Source of the DNA: JAVSMW01 sp032027005 | Lineage (GTDB): Bacteria; Bacillota; Thermincolia; Thermincolales; UBA2595 | Reading direction: 5' to 3' | DNA: 64,000 nt | Assembly: GCA_032027005.1 (NCBI GenBank) | Contig: JAVSMW010000003.1 | Coordinates: forward strand, 1-64,000 | Shown: positions 28,992 to 38,464 of the stretch, in pieces | Position numbering within the stretch: position 1 is the stretch's first letter | Layout of the letters: each line of letters starts with the position of its first letter | Position numbers and translations under genes: made by a program | Notes under the pieces: generated by a model | What the model was told of the DNA's origin: nothing | What the model saw: the letters and a program-made list of their open reading frames with translations, nothing else | Database searches by the model: none

Positions 28992-30079
28992 AAACTGCTC
29001 ACCCCTTCCAATAGCCCTATTACCGGCTCCCCGGCTTTGGGTACCCAAACGTGTGCGGGAGATGGACAAATCTCCCTGATTGCTGATTCTTCACTGGCCA
29101 GGTACAGGAAGTCACCTTTAGTGGCAGCTACCATGTTGCGCAGTTTGAGTCTGTCATTAAGGGCCATCATCCCATTTCTGGTCCCCAAAATAATCGAGAA
29201 GGGTCCATTCATTAACAAACTGCCATAAACTGCTCTTAGTGCCGTGACCAGTTCTTTGGAGTTATCATCCATCCGCTCAATTTCTTTCCAGAGCGGCGCA
29301 GCAACCACTGCCACAGCCATTTCCAATGACAGTCCCTGTTTCCTGATCAGGTAGTCAAACATGTAAGTAATGGCTTCAGTATCAGTCTGCAGAGTACACT
29401 TGTAGCCAAACATTTCGAGGAACCTGGCATTGGCGCCATAGGAGGAAATTTCCCCATTGTGCACTATCGACCAGTCAAGAAGGGTAAAGGGGTGGGCACC
29501 GCCCCACCAGCCGGGGGTATTAGTCGGGAAACGGCCATGAGCGGTCCAAATATAACCCTTGTACTCATCCAGACGGTAAAATTCACCGATATCTTCGGGG
29601 TATCCTACACCCTTGAAGGCACCCATATTCTTACCACTGGAGAAAATATAAGCCCCTTCGTAACAGGAATTAATTTTCATTACACACTGGGCGACAAATT
29701 CTTCTTCTGTCAGTTCAGAATCGACCAGCTTGTTTTTCTTGGGCTGCACAAAATACCGCCAGATCAACGGTTGGTTAATGATTACTTTAACCTTGCGGGT
29801 CTTAATAACCCCACTGATATCAACATCAAAATGTTCGTTGATAAACTCTTCGGCAGCCACCCTGTTGGCCAGGCCTTCATAAAATACATGGAGGGCGTAG
29901 TGGTCCTTGTGGTCCGGATAAATACCATAAGCGGCAAACCCGCCGCCCAAACCATTGGAACGGTCATGCATAAGGGCAATGGACTTTATGATATCTTCGC
30001 CTGAAAAACGCTGGCCCTTTTTGTTCATAATTCCACTGATAGCACAGCCCGATGGAATTCTGGGAAATACTTTATTCAT
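28988..30079 (-). CDS. Glutamate synthase glutaminase (class II amidotransferase) subunit
   Basis: 363 residues. Class II glutamine amidotransferase domain with GCAISGIMN, YKGYIWTAHGRFPTNTPGWW, HPFTLLDWSIVHNGEISSYG. It releases ammonia from glutamine for the FMN subunit. The expected catalytic Cys is at residue 12, not 2, so an eleven-residue propeptide would have to be removed, as in several amidotransferases. First gene of the gltB-like set; a terminator-like hairpin separates it from glnA1 upstream. Confidence 0.88.
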   Translation of the reverse strand: MNKVFPRIPSGCAISGIMNKKGQRFSGEDIIKSIALMHDRSNGLGGGFAAYGIYPDHKDHYALHVFYEGLANRVAAEEFINEHFDVDISGVIKTRKVKVIINQPLIWRYFVQPKKNKLVDSELTEEEFVAQCVMKINSCYEGAYIFSSGKNMGAFKGVGYPEDIGEFYRLDEYKGYIWTAHGRFPTNTPGWWGGAHPFTLLDWSIVHNGEISSYGANARFLEMFGYKCTLQTDTEAITYMFDYLIRKQGLSLEMAVAVVAAPLWKEIERMDDNSKELVTALRAVYGSLLMNGPFSIILGTRNGMMALNDRLKLRNMVAATKGDFLYLASEESAIREICPSPAHVWVPKAGEPVIGLLEGVSSL

Positions 30080-30183
30080 TATTTTTCACCTACCGTCTAA
30101 TGTTGGAATATAGAAACCAAACCGCCTGCCAGTCCCCAATTTAAGGTATTTTTTACATTTTCTGTTATTTACAGGAAAAATAA

Positions 30184-30207
30184 ACCGGCTAATAAAGGTT
30201 AGCCGGT
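30184..30207 (-). terminator. Hairpin with T-run between glnA1 and the glutamate synthase genes
   Basis: On the minus strand ACCGGCTAA pairs with TTAGCCGGT around a six-base loop, followed by TTTATTTTT. It would end glnA1 transcription or partly attenuate read-through into the glutamate synthase operon. I found no ANTAR-type hexaloop hairpins in front of it. Confidence 0.75.
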
Positions 30208-30222
30208 CACCAACTGGTTATA

Positions 30223-30262
30223 GGTATCCTAGAAAACAGACAGGTATCTTAGAAAACAGACA
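30223..30262. repeat. 20-base tandem duplication at the end of glnA1
   Basis: GGTATCCTAGAAAACAGACA (30223-30242) is followed directly by the same 20 bases with one change, T for C (30243-30262). The second copy contains the glnA1 stop codon and the last codons; the first is just beyond it. A recent slippage or duplication event fits. Confidence 0.85.
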
Positions 30263-31577
30263 GGTATTCGTCAATCTCCCACTGATGAACCATGACCCTA
30301 AACCTATCCCACTCAATCTTCTTGGCTTCAATAAAGCGGTTATAGGCATGGTCTCCCAGGGCGGCTTTGATGACTTCATCCTTTGACAATTCCTGAATTG
30401 CCTCATAAATGCTGGCAGGCAGGTTGGCGATTCCCTCAGCTGCCCTTTCTTCCTCAGTCATTTCGTAAATATTTTTGTCTGTTGGCGGCGGCGGTTGTAT
30501 TTTATTTTTGATCCCGTCAAGCCCTGCCTTCAAGGCTGCTGCAATAGCCAGGTAAGGGTTGCAGGCCGGGTCCGGATTCCTTAATTCAATGCGGGTACTG
30601 GAGCCTCGTTTGGCCGGTATACGGATCAGAGGGCTTCTGTTCCGGGCTGACCAGGCGATATAAACCGGTGCTTCATAGCCTGGAACTAATCGTTTATAGG
30701 AATTAACGGTGGGATTGGTAATAGCCGCAATAGCCCTGGCATGTTTTATTAACCCACCGATATAATGCATACAATCATCACTTAGCTGGTTAGGTTTACT
30801 GGAATCAAAAAATGCGTTCTGGCCGTTTTTAAACAACGACTGGTTCATATGCATACCTGAACCTGCGATCCCAAAAATCGGTTTGGGCATAAATGTTGCG
30901 TGCAGTCCATGTCTTTGGGCAACAGTCCGTACAACAAATTTGAAGGTCATTATTTTATCAGCAATATTAAGAGCTTCATCATATTTGAAATCTATCTCAT
31001 GCTGCCCCGGGGCAACTTCGTGATGGGAGGCCTCGATTTCAAAGCCCAGCTCCTCTAAGGTCATTACCATATCACGACGGGCATTCTCGCCAAGATCAAC
31101 CGGTGTCAAATCGAAATAACCGGCCTTATCGTGGGTAATTGTAGTGGGTTTTCCTTCTGCATCAGTATGAAATAAGAAAAACTCTGCCTCTGGCCCGACA
31201 TTAAGAGTAAAACCTAATTCAGAAGCTTCCGCCAAGGCTCTTTTCAAAGTATTCCGCGGACAGCCCTCAAAAGGAGTCCCGTCATGATTGTAAATGTCAC
31301 AAATCAGGCGGGCAACAGACCCTTCACGGGGTCTCCAGGGGAAAACTGCAAAAGTGTTAGGGTCAGGAATTAAGTACATGTCAGACTCTTCAATCCTCAC
31401 AAATCCCTCGATTGAAGACCCGTCAAACATCATTTCTCCATTCAAAGCTTTTTCCAGCTGTTCAACAGTAATCGCTACATTTTTGAGTACTCCAAATATA
31501 TCTGTAAACTGTAAACGAACAAATTTCACTTCTGCTTCTTTCGCTTTAATTAAAACATCTTCTTTGGTTAACGCCAT
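30249..31577 (-). CDS. glnA: Glutamine synthetase type I
   Basis: 442 residues; makes glutamine from glutamate and ammonia with ATP. Family motifs: VKFVRLQFTDIFGVLKNVAI, MMFDGSSIEGFVRIEESDM, VGPEAEFFLF, ASHHEVAPGQHEIDFKYDEA, FMPKPIFGIAGSGMH, SYKRLVPGYEAPVYIAWSAR. The length and pattern match the Bacillus-type GSI-alpha enzyme; I see no adenylylation loop of the NLYDLP type. ATG 31577 chosen (MALTKEDV). Upstream is a clear promoter and an ANTAR-type attenuator. A close paralogue lies at 40625-41953. Confidence 0.95.
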   Translation of the reverse strand: MALTKEDVLIKAKEAEVKFVRLQFTDIFGVLKNVAITVEQLEKALNGEMMFDGSSIEGFVRIEESDMYLIPDPNTFAVFPWRPREGSVARLICDIYNHDGTPFEGCPRNTLKRALAEASELGFTLNVGPEAEFFLFHTDAEGKPTTITHDKAGYFDLTPVDLGENARRDMVMTLEELGFEIEASHHEVAPGQHEIDFKYDEALNIADKIMTFKFVVRTVAQRHGLHATFMPKPIFGIAGSGMHMNQSLFKNGQNAFFDSSKPNQLSDDCMHYIGGLIKHARAIAAITNPTVNSYKRLVPGYEAPVYIAWSARNRSPLIRIPAKRGSSTRIELRNPDPACNPYLAIAAALKAGLDGIKNKIQPPPPTDKNIYEMTEEERAAEGIANLPASIYEAIQELSKDEVIKAALGDHAYNRFIEAKKIEWDRFRVMVHQWEIDEYLSVF

Positions 31578-31701
31578 TGTTAACACAACCTTTCGTAAAT
31601 TTAATTAAAATTTGTTACAGCCGGCAATACATAGACTAACCTCTCTCTCTTTTCCCCCCTTTAAGAAATCGCCATATATAATTTCCTTATAGATGACAAC
31701 C

Positions 31702-31792
31702 AAAAGAAAACGCTCACCAAAAGCAGGTTATACCAAACCCGTCTTCTGTGAGCGCCATTGCTCTTATTGATATAGATACCCCGTTGTATCTA
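31702..31792 (-). promoter_or_regulatory. ANTAR-type dual-hairpin attenuator of glnA1
   Basis: Read on the minus strand. Hairpin 1 (31792-31773): TAGATAC, loop AACGGG, GTATCTA. Hairpin 2 (31763-31750): GAGC, loop AATGGC, GCTC. Both loops have A1 and G4. The 3' arm of hairpin 2 lies inside CGCTCAC, the 5' arm (31754-31748 with flanks) of a terminator that closes with GTGAGCG at 31717-31711, followed by TTTTCTTTT. The two folds exclude each other, as in known ANTAR antitermination leaders. Binding of an ANTAR protein would stabilise hairpin 2 and allow glnA1 transcription. Confidence 0.85.
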
Positions 31793-31828
31793 AATTATAA
31801 TGTCGAATCCAAAACTTATATATGTTTT

Positions 31829-31856
31829 ATTATAGCACAGGCAAGATTAAATGCAA
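31829..31856 (-). promoter_or_regulatory. glnA1 promoter
   Basis: TTGCAT (-35, 31856-31851) and TATAAT (-10, 31834-31829) with 16 bases between, on the minus strand. Transcription would begin about 30-40 bases before the dual-hairpin attenuator. Confidence 0.75.
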
Positions 31857-31959
31857 TACTTATTTATTGATGATTGCCAAAACGAAAATGCCAAGATTTA
31901 CATAAAGGTTTTCGAAAACCACAGGCGAATAGCAAGTATAGATCAATAAATATTAACTA

Positions 31960-32100
31960 CGCACCGGTAAATCGCTGAATTCTTAATGAAGCGGGGGAAC
32001 CAATCTTTGTGGGGTGAAGCTACCAAATGGTAGCCGGGCTACTTTTCAGTCCGAACCCGACAGCTAACCTCGTAAGCGTTGAAAAGGGGGTGTATTTTGT
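31960..32100 (+). ncRNA. c-di-AMP riboswitch (ydaO/yuaA class)
   Basis: The conserved core is present in order: AATCGCTGAATTCTTAATGA, AGCGGGGGAACCAAT, TGGGGTGAA, TCCGAACCCGACAGCTAACC and TCGTAAGCGTTGAAAAGGGG. This matches the ydaO/yuaA class, which senses cyclic di-AMP and usually turns off cell-wall hydrolases, ion transport and osmolyte genes. It lies about 45 bases ahead of a secreted CAP-domain protein, a typical target type. Confidence 0.93.
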
Positions 32101-32143
32101 TTTTTACCGGTAAAAAAAACTAATTCGCGAAAGGGGTCTTCTC

Positions 32144-32851
<708 letters not shown>

Positions 32852-32867
32852 CGTAATTAAGCAAAAT

Positions 32868-32895
32868 GGGTCTGTCCATCTTTTTGGGCAGACCC
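32868..32895 (+). terminator. Intrinsic terminator of the CAP-domain gene
   Basis: GGGTCTGTCC pairs with GGGCAGACCC and is followed by TTTTTTATA. Confidence 0.8.
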
Positions 32896-32904
32896 TTTTT
32901 TATA

Positions 32905-33108
32905 TCAAACCATTTTTATTGCTTTTCCCCTGCATATCCGTTCACATTTACCACAACCCAGGCACCTTTTTTGATCGATCTCCACCGGCCCGTTGTGGAC
33001 CATGTCTTCGGTCCAATGATGCACAATTGCTTCAATCGGGCATGCCAGCAGAGCATTACATACGGCACATTTCTCACATAGAGCAGCATCAAGTTTGGCT
33101 AAGGCCAT
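32905..33108 (-). CDS. Ferredoxin-like 4Fe-4S protein
   Basis: 67 residues. The C-terminal half has a full 4Fe-4S set (CLGCGKCERICRG); the first half has CEKCAVCNALLACPIEA, with Cys at spacing close to a second cluster. It resembles short ferredoxins that serve as electron carriers. Single gene, opposite in direction to the CAP gene. Confidence 0.8.
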   Translation of the reverse strand: MALAKLDAALCEKCAVCNALLACPIEAIVHHWTEDMVHNGPVEIDQKRCLGCGKCERICRGKAIKMV

Positions 33109-33189
33109 CTTCTATCACTCCTCACATAATATTATACCCCCACCCGGTATATATTTTAGCACTAATTATCACCTATGTCAACGCATCTG

Positions 33190-33843
33190 CTAGTTCATTA
33201 ACATAGCAAAAACTTTGGGGGTAAAATATACTTCCACAAAAGCTGAACCAGCTGTAAGGAAAAGCAATAGGCCCATTAGTTTGGCATTAAACAGCCTGGT
33301 TCCGCCCTCCATGGTCAGGAGCCTTCTGGTAATTTCCATCCCGACAGCACCGGCGATACTCAATACCAGCAGCTCCGGCAAACCGTGGGGCAAAATTATC
33401 CCGACCAGTGTGAGGATCACACTTTTGCCAATTTCAAGTGAGAGATTATCTGTTACAACTGCAATGTTGACAGCCTGCCGAATAAGGAAAAGGACAGGAA
33501 ATAAATAAAGAATTGACTTTTCAAAAGTAGAGATTGAGGCCTGTTTTTTCCGGCAAACCTGCCATAAATACCGCAGCCAAAGCACTACAGGGGTAAAATA
33601 TACAATAACCAAAACAGCCAGATAGTTGTTCAGAAATATCCGAACTCCTTCATGAAGCCGGTTATTATCATAATACTGCAAAAAGCTGTAAATCATGTTT
33701 TCTGTTAATGTCCCCGGAATATTCTGATCGTTAAAAAACCATAACACAACCAGTGAAAAAATAAGCGCGGCTGTGGGCATCATTAGACACCAGACAAAAA
33801 ACACCGATGTCGTCAACGGTATGTTCAGAATGTTTTTTCGCAT
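33190..33843 (-). CDS. SpoIIM/DUF95-like membrane protein
   Basis: 217 residues, five to six membrane helices. The stretch FLNNYLAVLVIVYFTPVVLW and, later, GIILPHGLPELLVLSIAGAV with MEITRRLL follow the pattern of stage II sporulation protein M and its relatives (HG.PE in a membrane helix). True SpoIIM acts with SpoIIP/SpoIID in engulfment; this may instead be a paralogue. ATG 33843 (MRKNILNI) has GGAGG ten bases upstream; an earlier in-frame start lies at 33873. Confidence 0.6.
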   Translation of the reverse strand: MRKNILNIPLTTSVFFVWCLMMPTAALIFSLVVLWFFNDQNIPGTLTENMIYSFLQYYDNNRLHEGVRIFLNNYLAVLVIVYFTPVVLWLRYLWQVCRKKQASISTFEKSILYLFPVLFLIRQAVNIAVVTDNLSLEIGKSVILTLVGIILPHGLPELLVLSIAGAVGMEITRRLLTMEGGTRLFNAKLMGLLLFLTAGSAFVEVYFTPKVFAMLMN

Positions 33844-33969
33844 CAAAACCAGTCCTCCACGTATCCCTTGCAACTATAAAATTATACCAAAAGTCCCAGC
33901 CTTTGCACAGAAAAATTTAGCAAACCGTATTGCTGCCGCAGGTATGAGCGTTTACTCTGGTTTCCCCGG

Positions 33970-34201
33970 GCGGCATCTACTCATCTAGCTGCAAAGCTCC
34001 GGCAACAAGCCGGCGTCCCCGAACTTGACGGCTCAGACGGCATTCCTTACAAGAAGGCCGCCTTCCATTTCGCAATTGCTGCCAGCGAAACTTCCCGGCG
34101 GCCTTCGCCGTCTGCGGACATACGGGGACTCCCCGCCTTGCTGCTCTCCGCTTTACAGCAAGATTCGTGACGATACCTCCCAATGAAACCGCCGTAAACA
34201 C
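33970..34201. repeat. GC-rich hairpin-forming intergenic element
   Basis: This stretch is much richer in G+C than its neighbours and has several inverted repeats (CCGGC-AACAA-GCCGG near 34000, CGGGGACTCCCCG near 34122, GGCCGCC/GGCGGCC). An open minus frame of 74 residues runs through it, but it is Arg-rich and looks like the translation of a structured repeat rather than a gene. It may be a dispersed element of this genome. Confidence 0.35.
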
Positions 34202-34272
34202 TCATACCTGCTTAGCATTACTGCTTTCTCAAAAATTTAACAAGAAAGAGACTCTCAACTTTCTTGACTCTT

Positions 34273-37200
34273 TTAACTTGCGGCAGTTATCTGTTTTTCT
34301 GCTTCGGTTCTTTTCCGTAAAATCCACTTTTTAAAGTCGTCAATCAGGGTATATGCCACTGGGATCAGGATTGGAGTGAGAATAGTGGATGTAATTAATC
34401 CACCAACCAGAACGATCCCCATACCTTTGCGAAGTTCTGCGCCATCGGCCAGAGCCAGGGCAGTTGGCAGCATACCGAAGATCATTGTGGTTGAAGTCAT
34501 AAAAATTGGCCGCAGCCTTTTAGTACCTGCTTCTATCAGGGCTTCCCGCAAATTCATGCCCCGCTGCATGAGGGTATTGGTATAATCGATAAGCAGGGTT
34601 CCATTCTTAGCTGCCAAACCGTCCAGCATGATGATACCAATGATAGACATGATGTTTAAGGTGTTGTGAGTCAGGAACAACGCCAGCATTGCTCCGATAA
34701 TCCCTACAGGCAGGGATAGCATCCTGATAAAGGGCGTCAGGAATGATTCATAAAGGATGACCAGGATCATATACACCAGAATCAGGGATAACACTAAAAC
34801 CGTCCCTAAGTCCGCATTGGATTCATTCATTTGTTTAATCATCCCGTCATAGCCAAAGGAATAGCCATTTGGCAAATTTAGCCCGGCAATTTTGGTGTCA
34901 AAATCCTGAACCAAAGCTGACAGAGAAACATCCTTATAGTTAGCCAGAATCGAAATCATCCGTTCCCTGTTCTTGTGCCGGATTTCTGTTGGCCCTTTGG
35001 CCGGAGAAATATCGGCCATCTGCTTAATTAAAAAGGTCTGGCCCATCCGGTTAGCCACAGTAATGTTGCCTATATCCTCAACACTGCGCCTGTCAACATC
35101 ACTTAATTGCACCCAAATATCCACATCTTTGTTATCGAGCCTGATTTTTGAAGCCTTATCCCCTGCCAGGGCCCCGCGTAAAGCCTGGGCAATGTCCGCT
35201 GCAGTGAACCCGTAACCGGCAGCTTTGTCCCTGTCAACCACTACCTGGTATTCCGGTTTGACATTTTCTTCCCAGGACATATCTACATCAGCCGTACCCG
35301 GGGCCTCCCGAACTATCGTCTCAATCTTCCGGGCATAGTCGGCCAGAATATCTTTATCACTCCCACGAACTTCCAGAATAATCGGGGCTTCAAAGTTGTT
35401 CAAGCCGGGCATTTGAGCTTCTGTAATGCTTAATTTCACACCCGGGTAATCATCAGACCAGCCGCGTACAATATCAGCTACCTGCCAGACTGTTTTTGCC
35501 CTGTCGTTCTTAGTGCTCAAAACAACATCGAGCTTAGCCAGGTCCGGTGAACTTACAGCAAACAGATTGCCGGCCTGGGTGCCCACCGTGACCAGCACAT
35601 GATCCACCTCAGGAATTTGATCAATGCGCTCTTCCAATTTTCTGACAAACCCGTCTGTCACAATGAGGGCAGTTCCAGCCGGCATTTCCACTTCTATCTT
35701 AAATTTGCCCTGATCGGTTGGGCTCATAAATTCAAATCCTATGGCATTTATCAGGGAACCAGCTGCCAGGACTCCACCCAAGATAATTGCCAGCATTTTC
35801 AATCTATGGTTTAAAGACCAGGTCAGGAGCTTTCTGTATAATTCCAGAACTGCGTCTCCAAGTCGGCCTGAAGTCTGCCCAAGCCATTCCCAATACTTGT
35901 TTTTGGAGGCGGCACCGGCCCCACCGGGCTGAGAGTTTTTATAAAACCTGGCAGCCAGCATTGGGGTGAGGGTGAAGGAAATGAATAAGGAGAATAGGGT
36001 TGCCACCACAACTGTCATTCCAAACTGGCGGAACATCTGACCAACCAGGCCTTGCATAAATGCCATAGGGCCGAAGACCACCACATCGGATAAGGTAATA
36101 GCCACCGCAGCCATCCCGATTTCCTGCCGACCGTCAATGGCTGCTTGCACTGGGTTCTTACCCATCTGCATATGCCGGTGAATATTTTCCAAAACAACTA
36201 TTGAGTCATCCACCAGAATACCAACACATAAAGAGAGACCCATAAGTGAAAGCATGTTAAAGGTGTAGCCAAACAGGTACATCATCATAAAAGTGGCCAC
36301 AATTGATGTCGGTATCGCCAACATAACAATAACCACCGAACGCCATTCACGCAGAAAGAACAACAGGACTATGCCCGTCATGATTATCCCTTCGAACAGG
36401 GTGCGCTGAGTATCGGCCAATGAATTGTTAATAAAAATTGACTGGTCATCTGAGACCACCAGCTTAACGCCATTGGGCATTCCCTTCTGGATATCGGCCA
36501 GTTCTGCCCTGACATTCCGGACAGTATCAACTATGCTGGCATCACTTTGTTTCTGGATGACTAAGCTGACTGCGGTCTCTTTGTCCATGCGGCTGTATTG
36601 TTCAACCTCGGCAAAGGTATTTTCAACTTTCGCCATTTCCCCCAAAGGAACTGTAGTTCCAGTCACTAAATGCACAGGTAGATTTTCGATGTCTTTAACT
36701 GTTTTAAACTTCCCAACTAACCTGACATCATATTGAATTCTGTTATTGTTAATATTACCACTGGGCACATTGATATTTTCGGCCTTCAGCAGTTGGATAA
36801 TTTGGTTCGCCGCAACACCGTAGGACTCCATTTTAGTCCGGTCAATTTCTACCCGGACTTGCTGCTTCTGACCGCCGACCACACTGATGCCGGCTACCCC
36901 AGGCACTGTTTCCAGGCGTGCTTTGACAGTATCATTGGCGGTTTCGTAAATCTCACTTAAAGGCTTTTCCCCTGTCACTGCCAAAACCATGATAGGCTCT
37001 GCGTTCATATCAATCTTTTGGACCAGGGGTTTTTCAATATCCGGGGGCAGCTGCATCATGGCTTTGTCAACCGCTTTCTGGGCATCCATAGCGGCATAGT
37101 CGGCATTAGTGCTCATCGTGAATTCCAAAACCGTAAAAGATACCCCTTCATAAATATAAGATCTGGAGGTTTTTAGCCCGCTTAATGATGCTACAGCTTC

Positions 37201-37404
37201 TTCTATCTGATTAGTGACCTGACCTTCCATTTCCTCCGGCCCGGCCCCCGGATATTGAGCAACAATGGTGACAATAGGCATATTGGCTTTGGGAAACAAA
37301 TCTGAGCCAATTTTGGAATAACCGAAAATGCCCAGGACAATAAAAAACATGATAATCATAGACATTGCCGAAGGGCGTTTAATTGCTAATTCAGTTAACT
37401 TCAT
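34273..37404 (-). CDS. RND-type efflux transporter, HAE1 family
   Basis: 1043 residues with the normal layout of AcrB-like pumps: first helix, periplasmic/extracytoplasmic domain, helices 2-6 with GILVDDSIVVLENIHRHM (proton-relay Asp pair), second large loop and C-terminal helices with PVGIIGAMLALFLTHNTLNI. It exports drugs or lipophilic compounds using proton flow. No membrane fusion or outer membrane partner is nearby; single RND genes of this type occur in Bacillota. It overlaps the upstream TetR gene by 14 bases, so they are one operon. Confidence 0.9.
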   Translation of the reverse strand: MKLTELAIKRPSAMSMIIMFFIVLGIFGYSKIGSDLFPKANMPIVTIVAQYPGAGPEEMEGQVTNQIEEAVASLSGLKTSRSYIYEGVSFTVLEFTMSTNADYAAMDAQKAVDKAMMQLPPDIEKPLVQKIDMNAEPIMVLAVTGEKPLSEIYETANDTVKARLETVPGVAGISVVGGQKQQVRVEIDRTKMESYGVAANQIIQLLKAENINVPSGNINNNRIQYDVRLVGKFKTVKDIENLPVHLVTGTTVPLGEMAKVENTFAEVEQYSRMDKETAVSLVIQKQSDASIVDTVRNVRAELADIQKGMPNGVKLVVSDDQSIFINNSLADTQRTLFEGIIMTGIVLLFFLREWRSVVIVMLAIPTSIVATFMMMYLFGYTFNMLSLMGLSLCVGILVDDSIVVLENIHRHMQMGKNPVQAAIDGRQEIGMAAVAITLSDVVVFGPMAFMQGLVGQMFRQFGMTVVVATLFSLFISFTLTPMLAARFYKNSQPGGAGAASKNKYWEWLGQTSGRLGDAVLELYRKLLTWSLNHRLKMLAIILGGVLAAGSLINAIGFEFMSPTDQGKFKIEVEMPAGTALIVTDGFVRKLEERIDQIPEVDHVLVTVGTQAGNLFAVSSPDLAKLDVVLSTKNDRAKTVWQVADIVRGWSDDYPGVKLSITEAQMPGLNNFEAPIILEVRGSDKDILADYARKIETIVREAPGTADVDMSWEENVKPEYQVVVDRDKAAGYGFTAADIAQALRGALAGDKASKIRLDNKDVDIWVQLSDVDRRSVEDIGNITVANRMGQTFLIKQMADISPAKGPTEIRHKNRERMISILANYKDVSLSALVQDFDTKIAGLNLPNGYSFGYDGMIKQMNESNADLGTVLVLSLILVYMILVILYESFLTPFIRMLSLPVGIIGAMLALFLTHNTLNIMSIIGIIMLDGLAAKNGTLLIDYTNTLMQRGMNLREALIEAGTKRLRPIFMTSTTMIFGMLPTALALADGAELRKGMGIVLVGGLITSTILTPILIPVAYTLIDDFKKWILRKRTEAEKQITAAS

Positions 37405-38026
37405 CTGATTCCCTCCCCCGAGTCTCGACCTGCCTTACTTTGATTCCATCAAATAAAACTTCTATTCCTTCCCTGAAGAGGGTGAATAAATCATAGGCCT
37501 GATTACCCAGCCAAGTAAGGATACTCTGGTAGAGAATGCCCATAAACTGCCTGACCAGAACCCCTACCGCAAAAGATTTCGCAATCTCTCCCTGTTCCTG
37601 ACCCATTTCAAAAATCCTGGCAGCCAGCTCCTCAAGCCCACTGCGGGGCACTTCATTGGCTGCAGAATAACAATAATTTCGCGGATCAGAAGCGTAAATT
37701 TCGCTCAAAACAGGATGCTCGACTGTCCACTGGGCAGTCTTCTTACACACCAAGACCAGGCGTTCATAAGTCGTCTGCAAACTCATCAATGCCTCCCAGT
37801 GCTGCTCCTCCTGAACCCTGACCGCATCCCGCATAAAAGAACCTACAATAGCTTCCTTGGAAGGATAATAATTATAAAGTGTTCTTAAGGCGACATCTGC
37901 TTTTTCAGCCACCAGCTGCATGGTAGTTGCCGCATAGCCATATTCGTGTATCAGCGCAATTGTCACCTGCTGGATTTTTGATTTTGTAGCCTCTTTTTTA
38001 CGTTCACGCATGTTTAAATCAGCCAA
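37391..38026 (-). CDS. TetR-family regulator of the RND pump
   Basis: 211 residues. N-terminal HTH: TKSKIQQVTIALIHEYGYAA, ADVALRTLYNYYPSKEAIVG. The start is TTG 38026 with AAAGGTGG seven bases upstream. It overlaps the RND gene it very likely represses. Two matching inverted repeats lie 15-46 bases before the start, where a repressor would block transcription. Confidence 0.87.
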   Translation of the reverse strand: MADLNMRERKKEATKSKIQQVTIALIHEYGYAATTMQLVAEKADVALRTLYNYYPSKEAIVGSFMRDAVRVQEEQHWEALMSLQTTYERLVLVCKKTAQWTVEHPVLSEIYASDPRNYCYSAANEVPRSGLEELAARIFEMGQEQGEIAKSFAVGVLVRQFMGILYQSILTWLGNQAYDLFTLFREGIEVLFDGIKVRQVETRGRESDEVN

Positions 38027-38040
38027 AAAAATACCACCTT

Positions 38041-38072
38041 TTGCATTTTATGCAAACTTGCACTAAATGCAA
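38041..38072 (-). promoter_or_regulatory. Pair of 15-base palindromes, likely TetR operators
   Basis: TTGCATTTTATGCAA (38041-38055) and TTGCACTAAATGCAA (38058-38072) share the form TTGCA-N5-TGCAA and have centres 17 bases apart. This is the size and spacing expected for two TetR-family dimers upstream of tetR-RND. Confidence 0.7.
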
Positions 38073-38174
38073 TTTTTCCGCCCATGCATAATTATATTTC
38101 CAACGGTCTTTGGCTGTCAATAAGAAATTAGCCCCTGTATCCGGATACTTTGCCGACCCTGTAGTACAAAAACA

Positions 38175-38391
38175 GAAAGCGGAGTGGCAGCAGCCACTCC
38201 GCTTTCGTAATGTTAAGGAAATTATGCCCTATCTCATTCTGTAGATAATTTCCTTAACATTGGGGGTTATAGGGGGTGTGCCCCCTATTGTTCGGGGGTA
38301 ACAGGAGCGCAGCGACGTCATAGGGGGCTGGCCCCCTATGAACAAGAAAATTGACTTCCATTAATTTGAGTTGAAGAAGTCAATTTTCTTG
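38175..38391. repeat. Cluster of five perfect inverted repeats
   Basis: In 217 bases: 14-base arms at 38175-38188/38193-38206 (GAAAGCGGAGTGGC), 14-base arms at 38212-38225/38245-38258 (GTTAAGGAAATTAT), 8-base arms at 38269-38276/38281-38288 (ATAGGGGG), 10-base arms at 38319-38328/38331-38340 (CATAGGGGGC), and 16-base arms at 38343-38358/38376-38391 (CAAGAAAATTGACTTC). All arms are perfect. One may terminate glnN (minus strand). The rest look like a mobile or dispersed palindromic repeat. Confidence 0.75.
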
Positions 38392-38464
38392 AGTGTGGGG
38401 GTTAGATGATGAAACATCAGCATCTAAACTTGAAATTAAGTTGATTAATCCTGTCTCGACGCCA

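Noticed and set aside
30175..30266. glnA1-glutamate synthase gap as a seventh ANTAR leader
   Set aside because: A terminator is present but the sequence before it folds into a stem with a 3-base loop; no paired hexaloop hairpins with G4 were found.
33977..34201. 74-residue open frame as a gene
   Set aside because: Arg-rich, within a hairpin-rich stretch, with no ribosome site; more likely the reading of a repeat.
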